DNA of 42,667 nucleotides from Acetobacteraceae bacterium (GCA_027487385.1 JAIYDS010000270.1:1-42667); one strand, 5' to 3'. Positions 22,651 through 30,557 are shown, numbered from the stretch's first letter. Notes: generated by a model from the letters alone, not told the origin. Translations and numbers: made by a program.

Positions 22651-23481
22651 TTGCGTCTTCCTGCCCTGCACCGTCCGATCGTGACGCCGGCCGCCCCCCT
22701 CGGCCGCCGAACCCTCCTGGCCCTGGGCACGGCTCCGCTGGCCCTGCCTGCCCTCGCCCACCCGCCGCGCGGGGCGCTCGGGCGTATCCTAAGCCAGGGC
22801 GTGTTGCGGGCGGGGGTCTGGCTGGACAGCCCGCCCTTTGGCTATTTCGGCCCGGATGGCCAGCCCGCGGGCATGGAGGTGGAGGCGGCGCGTGACATCG
22901 CACGCAGCCTGGGCGTCCGGCTGCAACTGGTGCCGCTGGGCTTTGGCGATCGCACGGCCGCCGTCTCCCTCGGCCATGTGCACCTCGCCTGCGCCGCCAT
23001 CATCATCACGCCGGAGCGCCTGCGTCGCGTGGCCTTCGCCCATCCGCATGGGCGGCTGACCACGCTGCTCGCCACCACTGGCTCCCGCCCCGTCTCCAGC
23101 CTGGCGGAGCTTCGCGGGCGGCGGGTGCTGGTGCGCTCCTCGACCATCCACGAGGCAACCCGGCGCCTGCCGGCCGGCACGGACATCGTGGTGGTGGATG
23201 AATATGAGCAGGGGCTGCGTGCCATGCAGGCGGGTGACGCGGCTGCCATGGCCCTGCCCGAGCCCGCCTTTCGGCGCCTCTCGCTTGAACACCCCAATGC
23301 CTTGCTCTACCCCGTGGCCGTGCTGGGGGACCCGCCCTATGGCGTGGCGCTGCCCCTGGGCGAGCCGGATCTGCTGCGCTTTCTCAACACCTGGGTGTTC
23401 CTGCGCGAGGATGATGGCAGCTTCGCCGCCTGGCATGAGCGGTTCACGGGGGCGCCGCGCACGCCCATGTCGCGCTTATAG
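22651..23481 (+). CDS. Family 3 extracellular solute-binding protein (copy 2)
   Basis: 276 residues, begun here at a TTG three bases after the preceding stop; an in-frame GTG at 22681 gives a neat signal peptide (GRRTLLALGTAPLALPALA) and may be the true start. The fold matches copy 1: LGRILSQGVLRAGVWLDSPPFGY, AGMEVEAARDIARSLGVRL, then LACAAIIITPERLRRVAFAHP and LRGRRVLVRSSTIHEATR, which are typical of amino-acid-type periplasmic receptors. LPLGEPDLLRFLNTWVFLRED mirrors copy 1. It is most likely co-transcribed with copy 1. No membrane partner is visible, so these may feed a distant transporter or act as sensors. Confidence 0.8.
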   Translation: MRLPALHRPIVTPAAPLGRRTLLALGTAPLALPALAHPPRGALGRILSQGVLRAGVWLDSPPFGYFGPDGQPAGMEVEAARDIARSLGVRLQLVPLGFGDRTAAVSLGHVHLACAAIIITPERLRRVAFAHPHGRLTTLLATTGSRPVSSLAELRGRRVLVRSSTIHEATRRLPAGTDIVVVDEYEQGLRAMQAGDAAAMALPEPAFRRLSLEHPNALLYPVAVLGDPPYGVALPLGEPDLLRFLNTWVFLREDDGSFAAWHERFTGAPRTPMSRL

Positions 23482-23538
23482 GCAAGGCTGCCTCTCAGGC
23501 GTGCGGCCGGGGGTCTGGCCCGACCCTGCCGCGATCCC

Positions 23539-24201
23539 TCAGCCGCAATCCGGGGCGCCGGGGCGGCAGATCAGGCGGCGCCGCGCCGACAGGGTGGAAT
23601 CCTCGATCGCCGGGTCGGTCAGCACGAAGCCGAGGCCCAGGGCCGGGACGCCGGGATTGGCGAGGCCGAAGCTTCCTGTCGGCTCGTGCTCGGCGGTCAC
23701 CATCACCTCCATGAAGGTGCCGGCACTGGCATCGGGGCGCCAGCGCTGGCGCCAGACATGGCGCGGCATGCCGCGGATCTGGTCGCCCCAGCTCTCGGTC
23801 TGCAAGGGGGGGCCGAGGCCATCGGCCGCGTTGCGGAACACCTCGATCACGCTCTGGTCGCCCGGCAAGGGCGTGAAGGCTTCGATGCGGCTGACCCGCG
23901 CGCCGCGCGAGGGGTCCAGCACCAGCACCACGCGGATCGAGGGGCAAACCAGCGCCGCGCCGCGCGGCATGCAGTCGTCATCGGTCGGGACCGCCAGGAT
24001 CAGACGGCTGACGCCGTCGGGCAGGGCGCGCGGTGTCTCCACGGTGAGCCAGGGGGCGCTGGTCAACTCGGCGAGGACTTCCTCCTCGGAATCATCCAGC
24101 TCGACCTGACGGGCCAGGGCCAGCAGATCCTCCGGCCCGGGCTGGGCGATCGCCGGGCCGCAAAGGCCCAGGGCGAGGAGTGCAAGGCAGGCGGGACGCA
24201 T
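23539..24201 (-). CDS. Secreted protein of unknown function
   Basis: 220 residues with a signal peptide (MRPACLALLALGLCGPAIA). The mature part has a short acidic helix (ELDDSEEEVLAEL), a beta-rich body (LILAVPTDDDCMPRGAALVCPSIRVVLVLD) and four cysteines: two in the centre and two at the end (LICRPGAPDCG). No catalytic motif or named domain is recognised. The ATG at 24201 follows GGAG, while an extended upstream frame to 24330 would cover the divergent spacer. It is divergent from the family 8 glucanase gene and may share its control region. Confidence 0.7.
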   Translation of the reverse strand: MRPACLALLALGLCGPAIAQPGPEDLLALARQVELDDSEEEVLAELTSAPWLTVETPRALPDGVSRLILAVPTDDDCMPRGAALVCPSIRVVLVLDPSRGARVSRIEAFTPLPGDQSVIEVFRNAADGLGPPLQTESWGDQIRGMPRHVWRQRWRPDASAGTFMEVMVTAEHEPTGSFGLANPGVPALGLGFVLTDPAIEDSTLSARRRLICRPGAPDCG

Positions 24202-24256
24202 GGTATACTCCGATCCGGCAGCGGCGCTTTCCAACGGCCTCCGCCCATGGCTACTG

Positions 24257-24265
24257 TATATATAA
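24257..24265. promoter_or_regulatory. AT-rich core of a divergent promoter region
   Basis: TATATATAA lies in the middle of the 135-bp spacer between the secreted-protein gene and the glucanase gene, an unusual run in this GC-rich sequence. It offers -10-like hexamers on both strands. I found no convincing -35 partner, so only the region is annotated. Confidence 0.35.
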
Positions 24266-24336
24266 CGCGACAGCGCCGTGTTTCGATCCAGCGCAAAGAT
24301 GACAAATTTGAATGACGTTCCGGATGTCACGCGGCC

Positions 24337-25389
24337 ATGCTGTCTTCACCGCGCCGCCTGTTGATCCCCGGCCTGCTGGCGGGTTTATCGGCCGTGGCGG
24401 CCGCTGCCTCCCGGCGTGAGGAATGGCAGGCCTTCGAGCGACGCTTCGTCTCGCCCGAGGGTCGGATCGTGGACAATGGCAACCGCAACGTCTCGCATTC
24501 CGAGGGGCAGGGCTATGGCCTCCTCGCGGCCCTGCGCGCCGATGACCAGCCGACCTTCGACCGCATCCTCACCTGGACGCTCAATCACCTGAAACGGCCG
24601 AGCGACTCGCTCTTCGCCTGGCGCTGGCAGCCTGACACCAGCCCCCATGTCACCGACCTCAACAATGCGAGCGATGGCGATATCTACATCGCCTGGGCCC
24701 TGCTGGAAGGCGCGCGGCAATGGGCCAACCCGGTCTATCGGCGGCTCGGCCAGGCCATCGGGCGGGATCTGCTGCGGCGCTGCGTGGTGCAGGTGGGGCC
24801 GCGCTGGGTGCTGCTGCCGGGCGCCTTCGGTTTCCAGAACAACAGCCGCGTGGTGGTGAACCTCTCCTACTATGCCTTCGCCGCGCTCCGGGTCATCGCC
24901 CAGCACCTGCCCGACCCCGCCTGGAGCCGGCTGGAGCGGGACGGGCTGGAGCTGATCCGCGACAGCCGTTTCGGCATGTATCAATTGCCGCCCGACTGGC
25001 TGGAATTGCCCCGCGAGGGCGGGCGCGGCGTGATGGCGCAGGGCTGGCCCAAGCGATTCTCCTTCGACGCCATCCGGATCCCGCTGAACCTGTGCTGGGT
25101 GGGCCTCGCCGCCGAGCCCGCGGTCAGCGCCGCCATCCGCTTCTGGAACAGCCCCACGCCGCGCGGCATGCCCGCCTGGGTGGATCTGATGACCAATGTC
25201 ACGCCCAGCTATGCCGCGCCCCCGGGCATCGTCGCCATCGCCCGGCTGAGCGAGGCGGCCCAGGCCGGGGAGGGGAACCCGAACCGCCTGCCGCGCGTCG
25301 CCACCGCAGCGGATTACTATTCGGCGGTGCTGGTGCTGAAGGCGCATCTGGCCTGGGATGATCTCTCGCTGACCCAGGCGCGGCCCTGA
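24337..25389 (+). CDS. Glycoside hydrolase family 8 endoglucanase
   Basis: 350 residues. A signal peptide (PRRLLIPGLLAGLSAVAAAAS) precedes an (alpha/alpha)6 GH8 domain. The proton donor Glu56 lies in SHSEGQGYGLLAAL, and the DLNNASDGDIYIAWALLEG segment carries the second acidic catalytic region (Asp113). GH8 enzymes such as BcsZ cut beta-1,4-glucan in the periplasm and normally support cellulose export. No bcsA, bcsB or bcsC gene is in the window, so it may act on another beta-glucan or its partner genes lie elsewhere. It is divergent from the unknown secreted protein. Confidence 0.88.
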   Translation: MLSSPRRLLIPGLLAGLSAVAAAASRREEWQAFERRFVSPEGRIVDNGNRNVSHSEGQGYGLLAALRADDQPTFDRILTWTLNHLKRPSDSLFAWRWQPDTSPHVTDLNNASDGDIYIAWALLEGARQWANPVYRRLGQAIGRDLLRRCVVQVGPRWVLLPGAFGFQNNSRVVVNLSYYAFAALRVIAQHLPDPAWSRLERDGLELIRDSRFGMYQLPPDWLELPREGGRGVMAQGWPKRFSFDAIRIPLNLCWVGLAAEPAVSAAIRFWNSPTPRGMPAWVDLMTNVTPSYAAPPGIVAIARLSEAAQAGEGNPNRLPRVATAADYYSAVLVLKAHLAWDDLSLTQARP

Positions 25390-25414
25390 GCCCGCTGGGT
25401 GCGGAAGGCCTTGG

Positions 25415-26185
25415 CTACTCCGCCAGTTCGACCCAGACCGGCGCATGGTCCGAGGGCTGGTCCTCCGCCCGGGCTGCCACATCCACGCCGCAAAGGGTCA
25501 GCCGCTCGGCGAGTTCCGCCGAAAGCAGGGCATGGTCGATCCGCAGGCCGCGATTGGTCTCGAAGGCGGCGCCGTAATCCCAATAGGTGTAGGGCGCATC
25601 GGCCGGGTGCAGGGCGCGCAGCGCGTCGGTCAGGCCCAGATGCTCCAGCGCGCGCCAGCGGGCGCGGCTTTCGGGATGCACCAGGGCGTCGAGCGGGGGC
25701 AGGGCGCCGGGGGCAAGGTCGCGCTCGGTGGGGCAGACATTGTAGTCGCCGAGGATCGCCAGCGGCGTGAAGGCATCGAGCTGCGTGGTGGCCCAGAGGC
25801 GCAGCCGGTCCATCCAGCGCCACTTATAGGCCATGCCCTCGGCGCCGCCGGAATTGCCATTGGGCAAATAGATGCCGGCGGCGGTGATGCCACCTGCGCG
25901 CACGGCGATGAAGCGGGCGTGGCTGTCCTCATCCTCGCCCGGCAGGGCTTCGGCGATCACCTCGAACTCCACGCGCCCCAGCACCGCCACGCCGTTGCGG
26001 CCGCCCGGCTGGCCCACGGCATGGATGCGATAGCCGGTGCCGGCCAGTTCGAGGGCAGGGAATTCCTCCGTCTTGCACTTCAATTCCTGAAGGAAGACGA
26101 GGTCCGGCTCATGCCGCGCCAGGAAGCGCGCCAGATGCGGCACGCGGCGGCGGATCGAATTCACATTGAAGCTGGCGAGGCGCAT
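25415..26185 (-). CDS. xthA: Exodeoxyribonuclease III
   Basis: 256 residues. This is the AP endonuclease/3'-5' exonuclease of base excision repair. The endonuclease/exonuclease/phosphatase motifs are all present: MRLASFNVNSIRRR, FLQELKCKTEEFP with the metal-binding Glu, IYLPNGN, LGDYNVCPTERD, the LRIDHALLS motif and the C-terminal SDHAPVWVEL with the catalytic Asp-His. The length is normal. It is followed by a short convergent gap to the glucanase gene. Upstream, 42 bases away, lies the end of the IscA-type gene on the same strand, so the two could be co-transcribed. Confidence 0.93.
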   Translation of the reverse strand: MRLASFNVNSIRRRVPHLARFLARHEPDLVFLQELKCKTEEFPALELAGTGYRIHAVGQPGGRNGVAVLGRVEFEVIAEALPGEDEDSHARFIAVRAGGITAAGIYLPNGNSGGAEGMAYKWRWMDRLRLWATTQLDAFTPLAILGDYNVCPTERDLAPGALPPLDALVHPESRARWRALEHLGLTDALRALHPADAPYTYWDYGAAFETNRGLRIDHALLSAELAERLTLCGVDVAARAEDQPSDHAPVWVELAE

Positions 26186-26227
26186 GCGCCCTTTGTGGCG
26201 GGCGGGCGGGCCGGCGTCCAGCGGGGC

Positions 26228-26578
26228 TCAGGCCACCGCGAAGCTCACGCCGCAGCCGCAGCCGCTGACGGCCTGCGGGTTGCGCACCACGAAATGCGCG
26301 CCGATCAGCGCCTCATGCCAGTCGAGCTGCGAACCATCGAGGAAATCGAGCGAAACCCCGTCCACGAAGACGCGCGTGCCCTCGACCGTCACCACCAGGT
26401 CATCCTCGCCCGTGTTCTCCTCGAGGGCGAAGCCATATTGCAGGCCGGAACAGCCGCCGGCGGAGACGGTGACGCGCAGCCCCGCCCCGGGACGGCCCTC
26501 GCGCGCGGCAATGGCAGCGATCTCCTCCGCGGCGCGGGGGGTGACGAGGAAGGCGCGGGCAAGCTGGCCATCGGGCAT
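26228..26578 (-). CDS. HesB/IscA-family iron-sulfur carrier (ErpA/IscA-like)
   Basis: 116 residues. This is an A-type carrier that hands Fe-S clusters to apoproteins. The three ligand cysteines are in place: Cys43 (SAGGCSGLQYGF), Cys107 and Cys109 (SGCGCGVSF). The body has the normal FVDGVSLDFLDGSQLDW strand pair. AGGAG upstream of the ATG at 26578 fixes the start. No isc or suf genes are nearby, and the gene is divergent from the dGTPase gene with a 78-bp spacer, an isolated position often seen for erpA. Whether it is ErpA or IscA cannot be decided from the sequence alone. Confidence 0.92.
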   Translation of the reverse strand: MPDGQLARAFLVTPRAAEEIAAIAAREGRPGAGLRVTVSAGGCSGLQYGFALEENTGEDDLVVTVEGTRVFVDGVSLDFLDGSQLDWHEALIGAHFVVRNPQAVSGCGCGVSFAVA

Positions 26579-26656
26579 GGGAAAATCTCCTGGCCCCCAA
26601 TGTAGAGCGTCAGGTTCAGGATTTCCACCGCCGCGCGCGCCTGATACGGCTGGCGC

Positions 26657-27805
26657 ATGCAACCCACGCTTGCCCCCTGGGCCGTGACCTCCTCCCGCGG
26701 CCGCCTGCACGCCGAGCCCGAGGACCCGAATCGCAGCCCCTGGCAGCGCGACCGGGACCGCATCATCCATTCCCGCGCCTTCCGCCGGCTGCAATACAAG
26801 ACGCAGGTCTTCGTCTTCCATGAGGGCGATCACTTCCGCACGCGCCTGACGCACAGCATCGAGGTGGCGCAGATCGCCCGCAGCCTGGCCCGCCGGCTCG
26901 ACCTGGACGAGGACCTGGCCGAGGCGCTGGCCCTTGCCCATGACCTCGGCCACCCGCCCTTCGGCCATGCGGGGGAGGAGGCGCTGGATGCCGCGATGCG
27001 CCCGCATGGCGGCTTCGACCACAACGCCCAGAGCCTCAAGCATGTCACGTTGCTGGAGCGCCGCTATGCCGGCTTCGACGGGCTGAATTTGAGCTGGGAG
27101 ACGCTGGAGGGCCTGGCCAAGCACAATGGCCCGGTGCGCCGCCCCGCCACCTATCTGCGCGACTACAATGCCCGGCACGACCTGGAGCTGACCAGCCATG
27201 CCAGCGCCGAGGCGCAGGTGGCGGCCATCGCCGATGACATCGCCTACAACAACCATGATCTGGAGGATGGCATCCGCGCCGGGCTCTTCGCGCTGGAGGA
27301 GGTGGCGGCGCTGCCCATGCCCGGCGAGGCGCTGGCCGCGGCGCGGGCCGCGCATCCGGAGATGCCGGGGGGCCGCGCGGCGCCCGAGATGGTGCGCCGC
27401 GTGATCGCGGCCATGATCAATGATGTGGTGGCCGAATCCCAACGCCGCATCGCGGCCCTCGCGCCGCGATCGGCGGAGGATATCCGCGCCGCATCGGCCC
27501 CGGTGGTGGGGTTCAGCGCCGGGATGGCGCGCGCCAATGCCGAGGTGCGGGCCTTCCTGTTCGAGCGGATGTATCGCCATTTCCGGGTGAACCGCGCCAC
27601 GCAGAAATCCAAGCGGGCGCTGCAGATCCTCTTCCAGCTGCTGCATGGCGGCACGCAGATGCTGCCCGATGAATGGCGCCTGCGGGCCGGGGAATCCGGC
27701 ACGCCGGCGGCGGCGGAAGTGGTGTGCGACTATATCGCCGGCATGACCGACCGCTTCGCCCTGGAGGAGTACAAGCGGATGACCGACCCCCATATGGGCG
27801 GCTAG
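26657..27805 (+). CDS. dgt: Deoxyguanosinetriphosphate triphosphohydrolase-like protein
   Basis: 382 residues. This HD-domain enzyme splits dNTPs, classically dGTP, to the nucleoside and triphosphate. The metal site is seen in THSIEVAQIARSLARRL (His66) and LAHDLGHPPFGHAGEEAL (His95-Asp96). DRDRIIHSRAFRRLQYKTQVFV and FNHNAQ-like GGFDHNAQSLKHV are conserved, and the second-shell Asp lies in IADDIAYNNHDLEDG. The length matches the short (type 2/3) dGTPase-like group. It is divergent from the IscA-type gene, an arrangement common in alphaproteobacteria. Here argS, a frequent next gene, is absent. Confidence 0.92.
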   Translation: MQPTLAPWAVTSSRGRLHAEPEDPNRSPWQRDRDRIIHSRAFRRLQYKTQVFVFHEGDHFRTRLTHSIEVAQIARSLARRLDLDEDLAEALALAHDLGHPPFGHAGEEALDAAMRPHGGFDHNAQSLKHVTLLERRYAGFDGLNLSWETLEGLAKHNGPVRRPATYLRDYNARHDLELTSHASAEAQVAAIADDIAYNNHDLEDGIRAGLFALEEVAALPMPGEALAAARAAHPEMPGGRAAPEMVRRVIAAMINDVVAESQRRIAALAPRSAEDIRAASAPVVGFSAGMARANAEVRAFLFERMYRHFRVNRATQKSKRALQILFQLLHGGTQMLPDEWRLRAGESGTPAAAEVVCDYIAGMTDRFALEEYKRMTDPHMGG

Positions 27806-27814
27806 GAGCTGGTC

Positions 27815-27838
27815 GCCTCTGGTGGGATCACCAGAGGC
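27815..27838. terminator. Hairpin after the dGTPase gene
   Basis: A perfect 10-bp stem (GCCTCTGGTG with CACCAGAGGC) and a GGAT loop, starting ten bases after the dgt stop. There is no T run. It could be a Rho-dependent end or serve both dgt and the short minus-strand frame at 27869. Confidence 0.55.
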
Positions 27839-27868
27839 CAGGCCATGATCAAGCTTTGCTGATCCGGT

Positions 27869-27964
27869 CTAGCGTTGCGGCTGGCCCGCGCCACCCCGCA
27901 TGTAGCGGCGTTCCGGGCGATAGCCGATCCAGCGGCGGAATTTCTGGATCAGATTGGCGAACAT
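27869..27964 (-). CDS. 31-residue basic peptide, DUF1127-like start
   Basis: A short frame beginning MFANLIQKFRRWIGYRPERR and ending in a glycine/glutamine tail. The first 17 residues resemble the N-terminus of small DUF1127 proteins of alphaproteobacteria (a hydrophobic helix followed by RRW-x-x-YR), but the usual C-terminal ELSRLSDRELADIG part is missing. GGGAA lies upstream of the ATG. It sits in an otherwise empty 334-bp gap (27806-28139) between dgt and the Bug gene; apart from the hairpin at 27815 I see nothing else there. It may be a real micropeptide, a truncated remnant or chance. Confidence 0.4.
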   Translation of the reverse strand: MFANLIQKFRRWIGYRPERRYMRGGAGQPQR

Positions 27965-28139
27965 GGCGGTTGTTCCCTGGCTGGATCGCCGTTCTGGCCG
28001 AGGCGTGCGGCGGCTCTTGGTCCGCTCTTGGGCGGTTTTGTGGCACGGGGGCGTAAAGATTCCCTTGCCCCCCTCGTCCTGGCCGCCGCGCTGTTCCATT
28101 CTCCGGTCAGAAGACCAACAGACCGAGGAAACCCGCCCC

Positions 28140-29120
28140 ATGACCACCCGTCGCATCCTCCTCGCCGCCGGCCTTGCCGCGCCCGCCGTGATCCCCTCGG
28201 CGAGCCGCGCGCAATCCGCCTGGCCCGAGCGCCCGGTGCGCGTGATCGTGCCCTGGCCGCCGGGCGGCAGCACGGATGTGCTCTGCCGCATCATGTGCGA
28301 GCGGCTGCAGGCCATCACCGGGCAATCCTTCATCATCGAGAACCGGCCTGGCGCGGGCGGCAATATCGGCGCGGATGCGGTGGCGAAGGCCACGCCCGAT
28401 GGCTACACCATGGGCCCGCTGACGCTCACCGTCTGGTCCATCGCGCAGTTCCTCTATGCGCGGCTGCCCTTCGACACGGATCGCGATTTTCAGCCGGTGT
28501 CGCTGCATTGGGAATTGCCCAATGTCTTCGTGGTCTCGGCCGCGCATACCCCGGCGCGCACCGCAGTGGAATTCGTCAGCTTCGCCAAGGGGCGGCCCAA
28601 TGGCGTCTCCTATGGCTCGCCCGGCGTCGGCACCACGGCGCATCTCTGCGGCTCGCTCTTTGCGGCGCGCAACGGGATTGACGCGGTGCATGTGCCCTTC
28701 CGCGGCGCGGCGCAGACCATCCCGGCCATGCTCTCCGGCGATGTGACCTTCGCGATCGACAACCTCGCCAGCTACGTGCCGGTGATCCAGGAGGGGCGGA
28801 TGCGCGCCCTGGCCGTGACCAGCGCGGCGCGCCACCCGGCGCTGCCCGATGTGCCCACGATGGCCGAGGCCGGCATTCCCAACTTCACCGTGCAATCCTG
28901 GTGCGCCTTCGGCATGCCGGCGGGCGTTCCCGCGCCCATCGTGGCCCGCGCCAGCGAGCTGATGCAGCAGGTGGCGAATGAGCCGGCGACGAAGGAGCGT
29001 TTCCTGCGCACCGGCGCCCATGCCATCGGCTCCTCGCCCGATGGCGTGTGGGAGCGGGCGCGGCGTGAACGTCCGCTCTGGCAGGAGATGGTGCGGATTT
29101 CCGGCGCGCGGCTGGAATAG
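28140..29120 (+). CDS. Bug-family tripartite tricarboxylate transporter receptor
   Basis: 326 residues. A signal peptide (TTRRILLAAGLAAPAVIPSASRAQ) precedes the typical Bug fold: WPERPVRVIVPWPPGGSTDV with the carboxylate-binding loop, ENRPGAGGNIGADAVAKATPDGYT, YGSPGVGTTAHLCGSLFA, HVPFRGAAQTIPAMLSGDV and VPTMAEAGIPNF. These periplasmic receptors bind carboxylic acids for TctAB-type transporters, but most, like this one, are encoded without tctA/tctB. GAGGAA precedes the ATG. Ligand unknown. The large number of such orphans is characteristic of Roseomonas and Bordetella/Cupriavidus-type genomes. Confidence 0.92.
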   Translation: MTTRRILLAAGLAAPAVIPSASRAQSAWPERPVRVIVPWPPGGSTDVLCRIMCERLQAITGQSFIIENRPGAGGNIGADAVAKATPDGYTMGPLTLTVWSIAQFLYARLPFDTDRDFQPVSLHWELPNVFVVSAAHTPARTAVEFVSFAKGRPNGVSYGSPGVGTTAHLCGSLFAARNGIDAVHVPFRGAAQTIPAMLSGDVTFAIDNLASYVPVIQEGRMRALAVTSAARHPALPDVPTMAEAGIPNFTVQSWCAFGMPAGVPAPIVARASELMQQVANEPATKERFLRTGAHAIGSSPDGVWERARRERPLWQEMVRISGARLE

Positions 29121-29273
29121 GCGCCGACGCTGCCAACCACGTCTGGCGCAGCGCAACATCTCAGTGCAAGCTTCGGCCCATGCCGAATCTGCGGCGAGCA
29201 GCCGCGGCGTGCGGCCACCGAGCGTTTCGCCAGCGCGCCCTGTCTGGGGCGCGCTGCCAGGTGAGTGCGTCGT

Positions 29274-29419
29274 GTCGAAGACACGCTGCTGGCGTAACGG
29301 TCGAAGACACGCTGCTGGCGTAACGGTCGAAGACACGCTGCTGGCGTAACGGTCGAAGACACGCTGCTGGCGTAAAGGTTGAGGACACGCCGCTGGCGTG
29401 AAGTTTGAGGGCGCGAAAC
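29274..29419. repeat. 26-bp tandem repeat array reaching the start of the formaldehyde dehydrogenase gene
   Basis: Direct repeats of 26 bp, without spacers: 29274-29299, 29300-29325 and 29326-29351 are identical, 29352-29377 has one change, 29378-29403 has about five, and a degenerate partial unit fills 29404-29419 right up to the ATG at 29420. Each good unit contains the short dyad ACGC-N5-GCGT within CACGCTGCTGGCGTA. The last two units carry GAGGA/GAGGG, the latter serving as the ribosome site. The unit length is not a multiple of three and no start-stop frame fits, so it is noncoding. The rest of the gap (29121-29273) shows no gene. Confidence 0.93.
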
Positions 29420-30532
29420 ATGAAATCACGTGCAGCCATTGCCTGGGCCGCCGGCCAGCCGCTCTCCATCGGCGAGATCGAGATCGGCGGGCCCAAGCCC
29501 GGCGAGGTGCTGGTGGAGGTGATGGCCACCGGCATCTGCCACACCGACGCCTATACGCTTTCCGGCGCGGACCCAGAGGGATTGTTCCCCGCCATCCTCG
29601 GCCATGAGGGCGCGGGCATCGTGCGTGAGCTCGGCGCGGGGGTGACCTCGCTCGCCGTGGGCGACCATGTGATCCCGCTCTACACGCCCGAATGCCGGCA
29701 GTGCAAAACCTGCCTCAGCCAGCGCAGCAACCTCTGCACCGCAATCCGCGGCACCCAGGGCAAGGGCGTCATGCCCGACGGCACCAGCCGCTTCCGTTGC
29801 GAGGGCACGGAGGTGATGCATTACATGGGCTGCTCCACCTTCGCGAATTTCACCGTCCTGCCGGAGATCGCGCTGGCCAAGGTCCGCAAGGACGCGCCCT
29901 TCGAGAAGATCTGCTACATCGGCTGCGGCGTCACCACGGGCATCGGCGCGGTCATCAACACGGCCAAGGTCTGGCCGGGCGCCACAGTGGCGGTGTTCGG
30001 CCTGGGCGGCATCGGGCTGAACGTGATCCAGGGGGCGCGCATGGTGGGCGCCGACCAGATCATCGGCGTGGACATCAACCCCGCGAGGCAGGAGATGGCG
30101 CGCCGCTTCGGCATGACGCATTTCGTGAATCCGGACGAGGTGGGCCGCGACAAGGTGGTTCAGGCCGTGCAGGACCTGACCGATGGCGGCGCCGATTTCA
30201 GCTTCGAATGCGTGGGCAACACCACGCTGATGCGCCAGGCGCTGGAATGCACGCATCGCGGCTGGGGCACCTCCATCATCATCGGCGTCGCCGCCTCGGG
30301 GCAAGAGATTTCGACGCGGCCCTTCCAGCTCGTCACCGGGCGCAATTGGCGCGGCACGGCCTTTGGCGGCGCACGCGGGCGCACCGACGTGCCGAAGATC
30401 GTGGATTGGTACATGGAGGGGAAGATCGAGATTGACCCCCTCATCACCCATGTCATGCCGCTTTCCGAGATCAACACGGGCTTCGACCTGATGCACAAGG
30501 GCGAGAGCATCCGGAGCGTGGTTGTCTATTGA
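29420..30532 (+). CDS. frmA: S-(hydroxymethyl)glutathione dehydrogenase (class III alcohol dehydrogenase)
   Basis: 370 residues. It oxidises the formaldehyde-glutathione adduct with NAD and is also an S-nitrosoglutathione reductase. The catalytic zinc ligands are Cys40 (GICHTDAYTLSG) and the GHEGAG region (His62-Glu63), with a third cysteine in ICYIGCGVTTG. The structural zinc uses Cys92, Cys95, Cys98 and Cys106 (PECRQCKTCLSQRSNLC). The NAD fold is FGLGGIGLNVIQGA. The class III marker region GVMPDGTSRFRCEG is present. No frmR or esterase (frmB) gene is adjacent; the phosphatase gene follows 25 bases later. Expression may be controlled by the 26-bp repeat array that ends at its start codon. 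Confidence 0.94.
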   Translation: MKSRAAIAWAAGQPLSIGEIEIGGPKPGEVLVEVMATGICHTDAYTLSGADPEGLFPAILGHEGAGIVRELGAGVTSLAVGDHVIPLYTPECRQCKTCLSQRSNLCTAIRGTQGKGVMPDGTSRFRCEGTEVMHYMGCSTFANFTVLPEIALAKVRKDAPFEKICYIGCGVTTGIGAVINTAKVWPGATVAVFGLGGIGLNVIQGARMVGADQIIGVDINPARQEMARRFGMTHFVNPDEVGRDKVVQAVQDLTDGGADFSFECVGNTTLMRQALECTHRGWGTSIIIGVAASGQEISTRPFQLVTGRNWRGTAFGGARGRTDVPKIVDWYMEGKIEIDPLITHVMPLSEINTGFDLMHKGESIRSVVVY

Positions 30533-30557
30533 GGGCGTTCCGGCGCAAAAGCCGGCG

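Noticed and set aside
26228..27793. A 521-codon protein ending in the IscA domain
   Set aside because: The upstream 400 codons are antisense to dgt and lack any domain. A good ribosome site and ATG at 26578 define the real 116-residue gene.
29274..29403. Possible CRISPR array
   Set aside because: The 26-bp units are directly adjacent with no variable spacers, and no cas genes are nearby. It is a simple tandem repeat.
28107..29429. Minus-strand frame with a repetitive peptide over the 26-bp repeats
   Set aside because: It is a by-product of repeats whose length is not a multiple of three, and it is antisense to the Bug receptor gene, whose product is clearly recognisable.
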